A DNA stretch of 40,670 nt from a virus. Both the position numbers and the translations under genes were made by a program. Where the stretch lies: the IMG/VR virus record IMGVR_UViG_3300028573_000030, positions 1 through 40,670 of that record, one strand, 5' to 3'. A model generated the notes under the pieces. That model searched no databases and was not told the DNA's origin. It saw only the letters and a program-made list of their open reading frames with translations. Positions 26,235 to 35,987 of this stretch are shown here, in pieces (the first letter of the stretch is position 1; each line of letters begins with the position of its first letter).

Positions 26235-26403
26235 TTGCGCAAAAGCGCAAACTATTTTCAACGGAATCATCCGTGCTAAATTAAAATGATTGTAGACCTG
26301 TGACAGATTAGCAGGGTTTTTAGCGTGACGGCGTTAATAGTCCGAGACTCTTGCGTTATTAGAGGCATTACCGTGACGGGGCAATAGTCAGAAAGGAAGC
26401 AAT
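26235..26403 (+). promoter_or_regulatory. Leader of the scaffold gene with hairpins and a direct repeat
   Basis: TTGCGC-aaaa-GCGCAA (26235-26250) and CGGA-atca-TCCG (26262-26273) are hairpins. ACCTG with CAGGGT (26296-26317) plus T5 looks like a weak terminator. Two copies of CGTGACGG(c/g)G(tt/c)AATAGTC lie at 26324-26342 and 26372-26389, the second just before the AAAGGAAG ribosome site. No ORF. May balance scaffold and coat levels. Confidence 0.5.
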
Positions 26404-27147
26404 ATGACAGATGGTACAAATGGAATGAGCCAGAGTATTGATACATCTAGCTCGCAGACTGTTACTTCATCGCAGCCACCCGTGCAATCAAATGCACCCG
26501 CGACTCAAGATGAAAGAACATTTAGGCAACAAGAAGTTTCTGAAATTGTTAAGCGTGCAAAGCATGATGCTGTTGAGTCTTATCGGAAGATGCAGACTGA
26601 ACAACCTCAATACTTGCAACAAAAGTATGGCGATGCGAATGTAGCGCAACCGTCAAATTTTGGCGAAGAACATTACAGAAAAATTGCTGCTGAAGAAGCA
26701 CAAAAACATCTTGATGGAGTAAGGAAGGAAGCCTTACAAAAAAGTCAGGATGAACATGCACAACGGACTGTGGACAACTTCTTCAATAAAATTTCTGCAG
26801 GCAAAGAAAAGTATAAAGACTTTGATTCAGTGACAGGGGATGTTGAATTAGCACGCTTTCCAAATGTAGTTCAGTTAATGGCAGACCATGTGGATAACGC
26901 TGGTGATGTTTATTACGAACTTACTAAGGATCGCACTAAGATGGCTATGCTTGAACAGCTAGCTTTAATGTCTCCCAAAGACGCAATTGTACAAGCGCGC
27001 AGATTATCTCAATCAATAAAAGATAATGAAGCGGCAAGTAAAATTCGTACTCCAAATGAACCTCTCTCTCAATTGCGACCTTCTAACACCGGAACGGATA
27101 ATGGTGCTATGTCGGTCAAAGACTATAGGAAAAAGTATAAGGTGTAA
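26404..27147 (+). CDS. Scaffolding protein (P22 gp8-like)
   Basis: The 247-residue protein is hydrophilic and mostly helical (FRQQEVSEIVKRAKHDAVES; EEHYRKIAAEEAQKHLDGVR). It has a disordered Ser/Thr/Pro/Gln start and a short basic C-terminal helix (VKDYRKKYKV), the coat-binding element of P22-type scaffolds. Position directly before coat confirms the role. It guides procapsid assembly and leaves before or during packaging. Confidence 0.85.
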   Translation: MTDGTNGMSQSIDTSSSQTVTSSQPPVQSNAPATQDERTFRQQEVSEIVKRAKHDAVESYRKMQTEQPQYLQQKYGDANVAQPSNFGEEHYRKIAAEEAQKHLDGVRKEALQKSQDEHAQRTVDNFFNKISAGKEKYKDFDSVTGDVELARFPNVVQLMADHVDNAGDVYYELTKDRTKMAMLEQLALMSPKDAIVQARRLSQSIKDNEAASKIRTPNEPLSQLRPSNTGTDNGAMSVKDYRKKYKV

Positions 27148-27224
27148 AAAACCTTAGACCAAGGAATACATAGTACAGCTTTATCCGAACTATTTAATGG
27201 ACTTAATAGTTAGGAGCAATTCAC

Positions 27225-28541
27225 ATGGCAGTGTTTCCGAATAATATTTTACAAACGGTACAAACTTATCAACGCTCATCTCTTGGTTTGTTACTTAACT
27301 TGTGTGCGCATATTTCCACAGCAAACACAAAGTTTAAAGATTTTGACAAGATTCAAGCGAACCTTGGATCAACAGTTACATTCGATTTACCACCACGTTT
27401 CACAACGGCGGCTGGATTAGTTGCATCGTTTGAACCAGCAGTTCAACGTGTATTGCAACTCGTTGCAGATCAAGCAAATAACACAAGCTTTGCAGTTACA
27501 TCACAACAAAGAATCTTCAATCTTGAAAAAGGTGAAGAAGATTACATGCGCGTGTTTGGAAAATCAGCTATTGCAGAACTTGCAAATTTAGTTGAGTCAA
27601 ACATCGCATTAAACTGGGCATCAGCTGTTGTTAGCCAATTAGATGGCACAATGAATACATTCTCAGGCCCTTATCGTTTCTTTGGCGATGGATCAACTGC
27701 TTTAACTTCTTATCAACAATTAGCGCAAGCTGTGATGTTGTTTAAGAACTATGGTGCAGTTGCTGAAGGCATGAAGATTTACTTGCCTGACACCGTTGTT
27801 CCCGCTGTTGTTGGTAATGGATTAAATCAATTCGTTCCACAACGTAACGATGACATTGCAATGTCTTGGGAAATTGGTGATTTTGGTACACCTCGTGTGA
27901 ACTACTATCAATCCAACTTAATGCCAATTCACGTATCTGGTAACACAGGTGTGAATGCTCAGACATTAACAGTGATTAGCACAAACGATCCAACAGGACA
28001 AAATGTCACATCAATTACATTAAGCGGTGCATCAGCATCAGATGCTAATGCAGTATTTGCTGGTGATATGTTCCAATTCCAAGATGGTGTTTCTGGCCAA
28101 CCAAACATGCGTTATTTAACCTTTATTGGTCATAGCCCATCTGCAAACCCTGTGCAAGTTCGTGCAATTGCTAATGCTGCTTCTAATGCAAGTGGCAATG
28201 TTACAATTAGTTTTACTCCTGCATTGAATTGGGCTGGTGGTGCAAATCAAAACCTCAATAATCCAATTGCAGCTGGCATGAAATTGTTAACTTTCCCATC
28301 CCATCGTTGCGGTGGCATTTTGGGCGGCGAAGCATTATTCATGGCTATGCCACAATTACCAGAACAAAGTCCATTTGATACAGCGAATGAATACGATCCA
28401 GAAACGGGTGCATCATTACGCTTAACTTATGGTTCGCTGTTCGGACAAAACCAAACCGGCATGATTTATGACGAAGTACATGGTTCAGTGATTGTTCCTG
28501 AATATTCCATGCGCTTCCTCATTCCATTGTCACAAGGTTAA
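27225..28541 (+). CDS. Major capsid (coat) protein, P22 gp5-like
   Basis: The 438-residue protein is near P22 coat (430). N-terminal MAVFPNNILQTVQTYQRSSL and ANLGSTVTFDLPPRF fit the family. The middle holds the insertion region (about 240-330, GNTGVNAQTLTVISTNDPTG and SITLSGASA) matching the I-domain. The end GMIYDEVHGSVIVPEYSMRF is conserved. AGGAGC precedes the start. It is likely the most expressed gene, with a hairpin behind it. Confidence 0.93.
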   Translation: MAVFPNNILQTVQTYQRSSLGLLLNLCAHISTANTKFKDFDKIQANLGSTVTFDLPPRFTTAAGLVASFEPAVQRVLQLVADQANNTSFAVTSQQRIFNLEKGEEDYMRVFGKSAIAELANLVESNIALNWASAVVSQLDGTMNTFSGPYRFFGDGSTALTSYQQLAQAVMLFKNYGAVAEGMKIYLPDTVVPAVVGNGLNQFVPQRNDDIAMSWEIGDFGTPRVNYYQSNLMPIHVSGNTGVNAQTLTVISTNDPTGQNVTSITLSGASASDANAVFAGDMFQFQDGVSGQPNMRYLTFIGHSPSANPVQVRAIANAASNASGNVTISFTPALNWAGGANQNLNNPIAAGMKLLTFPSHRCGGILGGEALFMAMPQLPEQSPFDTANEYDPETGASLRLTYGSLFGQNQTGMIYDEVHGSVIVPEYSMRFLIPLSQG

Positions 28542-28549
28542 TAAATGAC

Positions 28550-28569
28550 GGGGACTGAAACATGTCCCC
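28550..28569 (+). terminator. Hairpin behind coat (leaky terminator or mRNA stabiliser)
   Basis: GGGGAC (28550-28555) pairs with GTCCCC (28564-28569) around an 8-base loop. No T-run follows, so transcription probably continues. It could protect the coat mRNA or trim downstream expression. Confidence 0.55.
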
Positions 28570-28599
28570 ATTCACTTAAAGGATTAAGAGGATACACAC

Positions 28600-29460
28600 A
28601 TGGCTAACCCACAAATTCAAAATGACGCGATCTATTCTTTGCCGCATTTATATCTACAAGGCTTAAGTATTTCGCCAGCATCAACAACATTACTTGCTGT
28701 CGCCCCAGGCGCTGCAAGAGACTCCAATAATATTTTAGATATGGTTGTTGGTTTGCAAAATTATGCAGGCATTGATAATCCAGCATTATTAAATTCCAAT
28801 TATCAACCTGGCTTACTGATTAATTCTGCGATCAATGGTGTTAATGGATTAGATACCGGAACAATTGCAGCTAGCACACAATATGCTATTTATTTGATTG
28901 GCGATTCTCGTCTTTACAATAACACAGCAGCAGTGCTTAGCTTAACAAGCAATTATCCAGGCCCAATTATGCCAAGCGGATATGATTCCTATCGATTGAT
29001 TGGATTCATTGAAACTGATAGTTCAAGCCATTTTGTTTATGCAACGCATAAGCCACAGAACATGGCAGGATTTTTGCAATATTATAACTCGCCTGCAATT
29101 TCTGTATTGTCTGGTGGTAATGCTACAAGCTTCACAGCAATTGATTTAACAGCAAGCAGTGCAGTTCCAACAACAACTTTGCCCAATGTAATTGTAGGTT
29201 TACTTGTAACATTCACACCTGCAGCAGCTGGTGATGTTGTTGAATTTAGACCAACAGGATCAAGTGCAACTGGCAATTTACCAACAATTGTTGGTGTATC
29301 TGCTGGTATTGCGCAATCGCAATATATCGTCATGATTGCTGGCGTTGGCTCATCTAAACCTGAAATTGATTATTTAGTTACATCAGGTTCTGATGCGGTT
29401 AGCGTATCAGTTGTATCATGGGGTGGTGTATCAAATAGCGCATATCCTGCGTTAGTGTAA
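28600..29460 (+). CDS. Virion protein, 286 residues (beta-rich, probable fibre or decoration)
   Basis: Beta-rich protein with an N-terminal LPHLYLQGLSISPASTTLLA and IYLIGDSRLYNNTAAVLSL, YPGPIMPSGYDSYRLIGFIE; these patterns occur in phage particle-surface proteins. A second half (SVLSGGNATSFTAIDLTASS onward) resembles the C-terminal domain of the 25370 protein. Between coat and gp4-like genes, as in other P22-like metagenomic phages. AAAGGATTAAGAGGAT precedes the start. Confidence 0.65.
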   Translation: MANPQIQNDAIYSLPHLYLQGLSISPASTTLLAVAPGAARDSNNILDMVVGLQNYAGIDNPALLNSNYQPGLLINSAINGVNGLDTGTIAASTQYAIYLIGDSRLYNNTAAVLSLTSNYPGPIMPSGYDSYRLIGFIETDSSSHFVYATHKPQNMAGFLQYYNSPAISVLSGGNATSFTAIDLTASSAVPTTTLPNVIVGLLVTFTPAAAGDVVEFRPTGSSATGNLPTIVGVSAGIAQSQYIVMIAGVGSSKPEIDYLVTSGSDAVSVSVVSWGGVSNSAYPALV

Positions 29461-29475
29461 TGATAAGGACATACC

Positions 29476-30468
29476 ATGGCCTATTTAGCTCAACAGCTTA
29501 TTACGCGCGCATGGTATCTATCAGGAATTATCGCCCGTAACCTTCAAACACCTACGGGCGATCAAATTACTGATGGATTGATGTTGCTTAATGCATTATT
29601 AGATTTTAAACAAATTGAAACAGATTTAATCCCTTATTGGACTTACATTGAAGTACCATTAGTTGCCAATCAAGAATATTATTTTTTACCGTATGTTTCT
29701 GGTATTGAAAGTGCAACATTTAATATTGACCCTGTTCGTTATCCAATGGATTCTGTTACAAGACGTAATTATTATGGTTCTGCACGAGTAGATAACATTT
29801 CATCGTTACCATTTAGCTGGAATTACAATCGTGGTGAAGGCGGCGGTACGCTTGCCATGTATTTTTTACCAGAAAGTAATTATCCATTAAAATTAATGGT
29901 GAAGATGTTTTTAAATGATGTTTCATTAAACACAGATTTAACTAATGTTTTTTCATTAATAGGTGAAGGTTATATATCATCTGCAACAGTTACATCTAAT
30001 GGATCAGGTTATACAACTGCACCAACTGTTACAATTTCAGCACCTTCTACCGGCGGAACTCAAGCGACAGCCGTTGCAACTATTTCAAATGGAAGTGTTA
30101 GCGGAATTATTATTACTAATATTGGTGGTGGTTATGCGACAGCGCCTACTATAACAATTACTGGTGGTGGTGGTGTCGGTGCAGCTGCACAAGCAAATAT
30201 TGGTTCTTATACTTTTTTAACGGGTCAAAATGCAGGTTTTGATACGAGTTATATTGAGTATTTACGTTACGCTCTGGCGCAATACATGTGTTCTGAATAT
30301 GGTATCCAATTTAATCCAGAATCAGCTGCTATTTTAAAGAAGTATGAACGTAAATTAATGTTTATGTCACCACCTGATTTGTCCATGATTAAGGTTAGCA
30401 CTTTAATGGAAGGCACAGGATTAAATTATGGTGATGTCAATATTGGTAAGGGTTGGAGGCCGAACTAA
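29476..30468 (+). CDS. Head-closure/tail accessory factor (P22 gp4-like) with inserted beta domain
   Basis: The 330-residue protein has gp4 features: ITRAWYLSGIIARNLQTPTG at the start and DGLMLLNALLDFKQIETDLI. Near the end are DTSYIEYLRYALAQYMCSEY and GWRP. Between (about 165-250) sits an added beta domain with GSGYTTAPTVTISAPSTGG and GGGYATAPTITITGGGGVGA, a repeated GYxxAPTVTI motif found in many phage surface proteins. P22 gp4 is only 166 residues, so the insertion doubles it. It closes the portal after packaging. GGAC site before start. Confidence 0.85.
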   Translation: MAYLAQQLITRAWYLSGIIARNLQTPTGDQITDGLMLLNALLDFKQIETDLIPYWTYIEVPLVANQEYYFLPYVSGIESATFNIDPVRYPMDSVTRRNYYGSARVDNISSLPFSWNYNRGEGGGTLAMYFLPESNYPLKLMVKMFLNDVSLNTDLTNVFSLIGEGYISSATVTSNGSGYTTAPTVTISAPSTGGTQATAVATISNGSVSGIIITNIGGGYATAPTITITGGGGVGAAAQANIGSYTFLTGQNAGFDTSYIEYLRYALAQYMCSEYGIQFNPESAAILKKYERKLMFMSPPDLSMIKVSTLMEGTGLNYGDVNIGKGWRPN

Positions 30469-32168
30469 TGATTGTTCGCGGCCAGAATTTTAAAGAACAA
30501 CCTATTAATGTTGTCGGCAGTTCTACCTTTGGCCGCTATCCTAAAATTTCACAAGAAAAAACTTATAACATGTTTATCAGTGATGACTGGTTAGTTAATT
30601 ATTCTGGTTATCAAATGGAAATGATGAATAGTTTTTTTAAGCAAGGTAAACAAGGTCGTGGTATTCATACAAGTACCAAGTTTGGAAGAATGGTTGTAGT
30701 CATTGATAATACTGTTTATCTAGTTAATTTGTTTTTTGATATTGATTTAAAAATGTCTTTTGATAAATCAGCAGTTGCAATTGGAATATTACAAACATCT
30801 ACTGGAGATGTTTTCATCACTGAAAATAATAGACCACAAATTGTAATATCAGATGGCGTGCAAATTTATTATTACGATCCAACCTTATCCCCACCATTTC
30901 AAATAGCTACAGCAGATGGCACCAATCCAATTAATTTTACACCTGGATTTGTAGATTTTCATGATACTTATATTTTGTGTGCTGCATCTGATGATAACAA
31001 TTATTCACCACCTGCTAATAACACTTGGCGTTTAGGAATTGTCGATGGTTCATCAGGTAAATTATTTTTTGGTAATGATGCGGCTAGTGTTGGTTTGTTA
31101 AAAACAAAACCAGACAATACGCAAGCAGTTGTGCGTGTGCCATCGAGAGGAAATCAAATATTTGTTTTAGGTAACATTACATGTGAGCCTTGGTATGACG
31201 TTGGTTATCAGTTATTTCCTTATCAAAGAAGCAGTTCTTTTTCTGTTGACTACGGCTGTCTTAATCCGTCTACCATAGCATCAACTGATGAAATTGTTGT
31301 GTGGCTTGCGCAAAATGAAAAGGCAGGCCCAATCATTGTTTATTCAAGAGGTGAGATGCCAACTAAGATTACAACAGATGGTATTGATTATTTCATGTCA
31401 CAACTATCCAATCCTGCTGATGCTGAAGGTTTTATTTTTAGACAAGATGGCCATTTGATTTATCATATTAATTTTTACACTGATAATGTTTCTTTGTTTT
31501 ACGATTTTAATACCGATAAATTTTTTCATGCTTGCGATGAAAATTTAAATTATTTTATTGCAAGTGAAATGGCATTTTTCAATAACCAGTATTATTTCGT
31601 TTCACGTAACAATGGCAATCTTTATGCTTTTGATACGATATTTACCACTTATGATGGTGCTGAGATTCCCCGTTTTCGAATTTGCAAAGCGATTCGTGAT
31701 CCATCACAAGAATATTTTGTCGTAAATGATTTAGGATTTACAATTGAACAAGGTGAAACGCCAGTTCAACAGCAGTTTGGTGGAGATATAAATCTAATTA
31801 CTGAAGATGGTAAATATTTAATTACCGAAGGCGATGTAATATTTCTTAATACTGAAAATAATTTAAATTTAATAACGGAAGACGGTAATGATTTAATTTC
31901 AGAGCAATCAAGTACTGATTTTGATTATCTAATTACCGAGCAAGGATTGATTGAAAATATCTGGCCACGAGTTGATTTATCAATTTCTATTGATGGCGGT
32001 GAATCATTCAGTAGCGATATGCCTTATGTTTTAAATCCACAAGGTTATCGTAAAAATAAATTGCAGTGGTGGCAATTAGGTATTGCAAATGATTTTACAC
32101 CCCAATTTAAATTTTGGGGATTAGGACGATTTGTAGCAACTGATGGAGTAGCCAATATAAGACAATGA
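30468..32168 (+). CDS. Packaged DNA stabilisation/tail hub protein (P22 gp10-like)
   Basis: I use the ATG at 30468 (MIVRGQNFKEQPINVVGSST), which overlaps the gp4 stop as TAATG; the product has 566 residues (P22 gp10, 472). The N-terminus contains STFGRYPKISQEKTYNMFIS, and the middle is beta-rich. A repeat region about 440-500 reads NLITEDGKYLITEG and NLITEDGNDLISEQ, a leucine/acidic surface loop insertion. It binds to gp4 and seals the tail. Confidence 0.85.
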   Translation: MIVRGQNFKEQPINVVGSSTFGRYPKISQEKTYNMFISDDWLVNYSGYQMEMMNSFFKQGKQGRGIHTSTKFGRMVVVIDNTVYLVNLFFDIDLKMSFDKSAVAIGILQTSTGDVFITENNRPQIVISDGVQIYYYDPTLSPPFQIATADGTNPINFTPGFVDFHDTYILCAASDDNNYSPPANNTWRLGIVDGSSGKLFFGNDAASVGLLKTKPDNTQAVVRVPSRGNQIFVLGNITCEPWYDVGYQLFPYQRSSSFSVDYGCLNPSTIASTDEIVVWLAQNEKAGPIIVYSRGEMPTKITTDGIDYFMSQLSNPADAEGFIFRQDGHLIYHINFYTDNVSLFYDFNTDKFFHACDENLNYFIASEMAFFNNQYYFVSRNNGNLYAFDTIFTTYDGAEIPRFRICKAIRDPSQEYFVVNDLGFTIEQGETPVQQQFGGDINLITEDGKYLITEGDVIFLNTENNLNLITEDGNDLISEQSSTDFDYLITEQGLIENIWPRVDLSISIDGGESFSSDMPYVLNPQGYRKNKLQWWQLGIANDFTPQFKFWGLGRFVATDGVANIRQ

Positions 32169-32464
32169 CATATATAGCCCCCCCTTCACAACAAGCTGCT
32201 TTAATTCCTGATGTTCCACATGGTCAAAAACTAGTGGATAAAGATGGCATGATTACACCCATTTGGTCAGGATTTTTCGATCAATTAGTATTGGCATTGC
32301 AGACGAATTTTAAGCCTGAAGGTTTTGTCATACCGCAGCAAATAGCGACAAATATAGCGCTTTTAACAGATGATGCATCTATTGCTAACATTATTTACGA
32401 CTCCACAAATAATGAGTTTAAGGGTAATATAGCAGGAACATGGAAGACGTTTACATTGACCTAA
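32165..32464 (+). CDS. Small virion-associated protein, 99 residues
   Basis: Starts in an ATGA overlap with the gp10-like gene. Residues 1-45 (LVDKDGMITPIWSGFFDQLV) match a short protein regularly found behind gp10-type genes, and the C-terminus IYDSTNNEFKGNIAGTWKTF resembles fibre ends. It occupies the place of P22 gp26 (tail needle) but is too short and lacks its coiled coil. Function uncertain. Confidence 0.65.
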   Translation: MTYIAPPSQQAALIPDVPHGQKLVDKDGMITPIWSGFFDQLVLALQTNFKPEGFVIPQQIATNIALLTDDASIANIIYDSTNNEFKGNIAGTWKTFTLT

Positions 32465-32476
32465 AAGGAATTAGGT

Positions 32477-33109
32477 ATGGCATCAGATTTCCAACAATAC
32501 GGATGGGCAACAGGTGCTGGCGCATTAGGCGCAGGACTTGGCAGCCTATTTGGTGGGTACACAAATCCAGCCAAAGGTGCTGAGGGTTATTTGAATAATA
32601 TCCCAGGCCAGATGAAGGGATATTATGATCCCTATATTCAAGCTGGTAATCGCGCTATTCCCCAATTAGAAGGCCAATACGGCCAATTAATGAATGATCC
32701 AGGCGGCAAGGTCAATCAAATCGGTGGCAGCTACCATCAATCTCCGGGATTTCAATTCGCTCTCCAACAAGCCTTACAAGGTGCATCGCATGCATCTAAT
32801 GCCGGTGGGATGGGTGGTTCCCCTCAAGATTTGCAGCAACAGATGGGACTTGCTACAAACTTGGCAAACCAGGATTACAACCAATGGATGCAAAACGCAT
32901 TAGGGATGTATGGTAAAGGATTGGAAGGCGAACAAGGAATGTATGCAGGTGGCTATGGCGCATCAAACGAACTCGCGCAATCCTTAGCTGCGAATTCCCA
33001 ATCACTAGCAATGCTGCACTATGCTGGTCAGATGGGTGAGAACCAACATCAAGGTGGTGAATGGGGATCGATCTTGGGTGGCTTAGGCACAATGGCTGCG
33101 TTTTTGTAA
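32477..33109 (+). CDS. Ejection (internal virion) protein, gp7-like
   Basis: The 210-residue protein starts with a Gly zipper (GAGALGAGLGSLFGGYTNP) able to enter membranes, followed by Gly/Gln-rich segments (YYDPYIQAGNRAIPQLEGQY; QSPGFQFALQQALQG) and a C-terminal SILGGLGTMAAFL. This pattern and place match P22 gp7-type DNA-transfer proteins. It would leave the particle ahead of the DNA. Related to similar proteins in many P22-like phages. Confidence 0.8.
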   Translation: MASDFQQYGWATGAGALGAGLGSLFGGYTNPAKGAEGYLNNIPGQMKGYYDPYIQAGNRAIPQLEGQYGQLMNDPGGKVNQIGGSYHQSPGFQFALQQALQGASHASNAGGMGGSPQDLQQQMGLATNLANQDYNQWMQNALGMYGKGLEGEQGMYAGGYGASNELAQSLAANSQSLAMLHYAGQMGENQHQGGEWGSILGGLGTMAAFL

Positions 33110-33119
33110 GGAATTTGAA

Positions 33120-34367
33120 ATGCCTATTAAACCGATAACATTTACAGCTCCTACATTCGAACAAGCAAATCCAATGCTATCAGGCATGAAAGCAGGTATT
33201 GGAATTGGGTCTGATATTTCAGGATTGATATCTAAAAATTTGGAACAACAAAAATCACGACAAGAGTTGCAATGGAATCCAAAGATTTGGCAATCAGAAA
33301 TTGGATTACGTGATGCGCAAGCAGGACTAGCTAGTCAACAAGCACAATGGGTTGGACCACAAGCGCAGGCTGAGATATTTAAAAATAAAGCTCAGGGTGG
33401 ATTATTTGGGGTTGAAGCACAAAAACAAGCATTGCTTGTTAATATGATTAAAGAAAAACTTGCAGGCACTCAGCCTACTGGAACATATTCGACCGCATCG
33501 GCTGGCGCATCTGAATCAGGAAAGGGTCAAGCTGCGGCTGCCGAAGAAACACAAAATCCAAATGTATTATATGGTGTAGAAATACCACAGCCATCGAAAG
33601 AAGATATTGTTAATAAAATGGCATTTGGCATCGATAGCTTTTCGAAAAAATATGATACGGCCAACGAAAAATCAAAACAAGAATTTACCACATTTAATAA
33701 AAACATTGCTGATGCTGTTGCGAGTGCTAAACAAGCAACTGACATGAATAAGATTTTAAGTCTTTATAATAATGCAATGGATAAATCTAAATTCAAAGGG
33801 CCATTATGGGGTCATACACCTATTATGCCAGGAATGGATAATGAACAAATTGCAGATAAAGCTGCTTCTCAATTAACACCAAATGCAGCAGCACAATTAC
33901 GTGATGCGATGGGTAGTGCTAGATTTTCAAATCTTGATATGCAATATGCACAGAATTTAAAAGTAGATCGAACATTAGGTGATGATGCAAGAAAGACGCA
34001 AAGCACTTGGTTAACATTAGTTAATGAAAGAACAAAAAATATTGCTAAGATGCAAACTATGTTGATGAATAGCAAACAAGTAACATCATCACAAGCTGAT
34101 ATGTTAACTGCTGAAATGCAAAATCAATTACCATTAATTTCTGAGACAGATAAAAATGGTGCGCAGTATGCATTGCCAGAAAATGTAAATAAATGGCCAG
34201 CCTATACAACGCCAAAAGCTATTGCTGCAATTAAAACATCAGGCACTTATCATCCATCAAAAGCTGCGTTGGCTGCGGTTTATATGCAAAAACCATCTGG
34301 TGAAATTGTTCCTGTTAAATCATCTAAAGTTGGCAAAGCATTAAAATTAGGATATCGAACTATATGA
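33120..34367 (+). CDS. Ejection (internal virion) protein, gp20-like
   Basis: The 415-residue protein is Ala/Gln/Lys-rich and helical (ISKNLEQQKSRQELQWN; AQAGLASQQAQWVGPQAQAE), with long coiled segments. It has no signal peptide. Place is that of P22 gp20 between gp7 and gp16. Its stop overlaps the next start (ATGA). Confidence 0.75.
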   Translation: MPIKPITFTAPTFEQANPMLSGMKAGIGIGSDISGLISKNLEQQKSRQELQWNPKIWQSEIGLRDAQAGLASQQAQWVGPQAQAEIFKNKAQGGLFGVEAQKQALLVNMIKEKLAGTQPTGTYSTASAGASESGKGQAAAAEETQNPNVLYGVEIPQPSKEDIVNKMAFGIDSFSKKYDTANEKSKQEFTTFNKNIADAVASAKQATDMNKILSLYNNAMDKSKFKGPLWGHTPIMPGMDNEQIADKAASQLTPNAAAQLRDAMGSARFSNLDMQYAQNLKVDRTLGDDARKTQSTWLTLVNERTKNIAKMQTMLMNSKQVTSSQADMLTAEMQNQLPLISETDKNGAQYALPENVNKWPAYTTPKAIAAIKTSGTYHPSKAALAAVYMQKPSGEIVPVKSSKVGKALKLGYRTI

Positions 34368-35938
34368 GCAAAGATGACGATGATGTAATTGATCAAGATG
34401 CCTATAGTGATCATGATCCTGAGCATTTAGCTAATGAATCGATGTCAACAAGACAGATTATGGGTACAGCACCTTCATCTGGAAGTGGATTTCGTAATCT
34501 ATTTTCTTCATCGCCATCAGGATTAAATGTTGCTTCAGGATTACTTGGCGCATTTTTACCAGGCCAATATGGCGAAGCTGTTAGAAATCTTCCGCAAACT
34601 ATGGAAGGAAGACAACCATCTACTTTAGAATCAATTGAACATCATCTTGGTGGCTTTATACCAGGAATGGAAGCAGGAGGCGAAGCAATCCCTGCAATGG
34701 GTAAGGGCATTTCTAAAGGAATGGAATACATTCAACCTGAGAAAACCGCACAAGAATTATTAGAAAAATTAGGACAAGGCGCTGAAACTGGCGAACAAAA
34801 TATTGCTAACCTTTCTCATAAAGTTGGATTGGTACATGACATAAATGAAGCTGAAGCGGTATTACCTAAAAATGAATTGTTACGCGAATACGGCGATCAG
34901 AATATTTTGCAATCAGAAGGAATGGAGCAACCAAATCTTAAAAAGATCGCTAAAATATTCTCTCCAGTAGAGGCAAATCATACACCCGAAAATATGGATG
35001 CATTATCTAGTGCTATTCGTAAATATTATAAGAACGGTGGCGACATTGATAAACTTTCCTCTAAGGGCGAAGATATTTTCGGTCACGAAGGTTTAGGTGA
35101 AAAAGAATTAAAACGATTAGATGAAGCATTACCCTTAACAGAATTGAAAGAGGGAAATTATCGCGGCATTAAAAATGCAGATGAACATTATAGAAATAAT
35201 GATTCATTGCTAGAAGCGCATAATGATTATATGAAAAATGCGTCAACTAATAATGCAGATACATTGTTATCCCAATTAGGTAAAGCTGAAAGAAGATTGA
35301 AAGCAAAACCAAACCTTCATCCAGATGAAGAAGTCGCATTATCTGCATTACAAAAAAATAAAGCCGCATTGAAAGGAGATATGCGTGATTATGTCTCAAC
35401 ATTACCTGAAGAATATCAAAACAAATATTCACAATTTACTAATATGTATCGTGAACATATTGAGCCATTTGCAGAAAAAGGCAACACGATGCTGCAAGAA
35501 ATGGCTGGTGGTAAAAGGCAAGGATTTACGCGTGGCGATGTTGAAGGTGTATTTGCAAATCCGACACAGGCGGTTTCCAGATTAGCTGAGCATATTGGCC
35601 CTGAAGGTCGTGGGAATGTTTTATTTAATAAATTGATTGAAGCAAAGGGTGATCCAGAAAGATTAGGGCAAGCTATTTTGGATATGAAAAGTAATAAAGG
35701 TTATTCACAATACGTGACACCTGAGATGGAAGCTATTGCCAACAATTTGATTAAGCGAGCAAAAGTATCTAAGATTGTGAAAGGTGTGGGAGGCGCAACA
35801 TTAGGTGCAGGATTAGGTGGCATTGCAAGTAATCTAACAGGGATGACATCTTATCCTGGAGCGATATTGGGTGGTGCGATTGGTGGCGCTAAACTCTATG
35901 GACCAGCTTTAATTAAATTGCTCCAAACAATGAAATAA
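34364..35938 (+). CDS. Ejection (internal virion) protein, gp16-like
   Basis: The 524-residue protein is hydrophilic and helical, with a Gly zipper near the end (GGATLGAGLGGIASNLTG; GAILGGAIGGAKLYGPALIK). It may insert into the inner membrane to form the DNA channel. It starts in an overlap with the gp20-like gene and ends 45 bases before a TATAAT box of the fibre gene. The place matches P22 gp16. Confidence 0.75.
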   Translation: MSKDDDDVIDQDAYSDHDPEHLANESMSTRQIMGTAPSSGSGFRNLFSSSPSGLNVASGLLGAFLPGQYGEAVRNLPQTMEGRQPSTLESIEHHLGGFIPGMEAGGEAIPAMGKGISKGMEYIQPEKTAQELLEKLGQGAETGEQNIANLSHKVGLVHDINEAEAVLPKNELLREYGDQNILQSEGMEQPNLKKIAKIFSPVEANHTPENMDALSSAIRKYYKNGGDIDKLSSKGEDIFGHEGLGEKELKRLDEALPLTELKEGNYRGIKNADEHYRNNDSLLEAHNDYMKNASTNNADTLLSQLGKAERRLKAKPNLHPDEEVALSALQKNKAALKGDMRDYVSTLPEEYQNKYSQFTNMYREHIEPFAEKGNTMLQEMAGGKRQGFTRGDVEGVFANPTQAVSRLAEHIGPEGRGNVLFNKLIEAKGDPERLGQAILDMKSNKGYSQYVTPEMEAIANNLIKRAKVSKIVKGVGGATLGAGLGGIASNLTGMTSYPGAILGGAIGGAKLYGPALIKLLQTMK

Positions 35939-35987
35939 TAGTTTATAATGCAAAATTAACACGGATTGTTAAAAGGAAGCCAACGGA

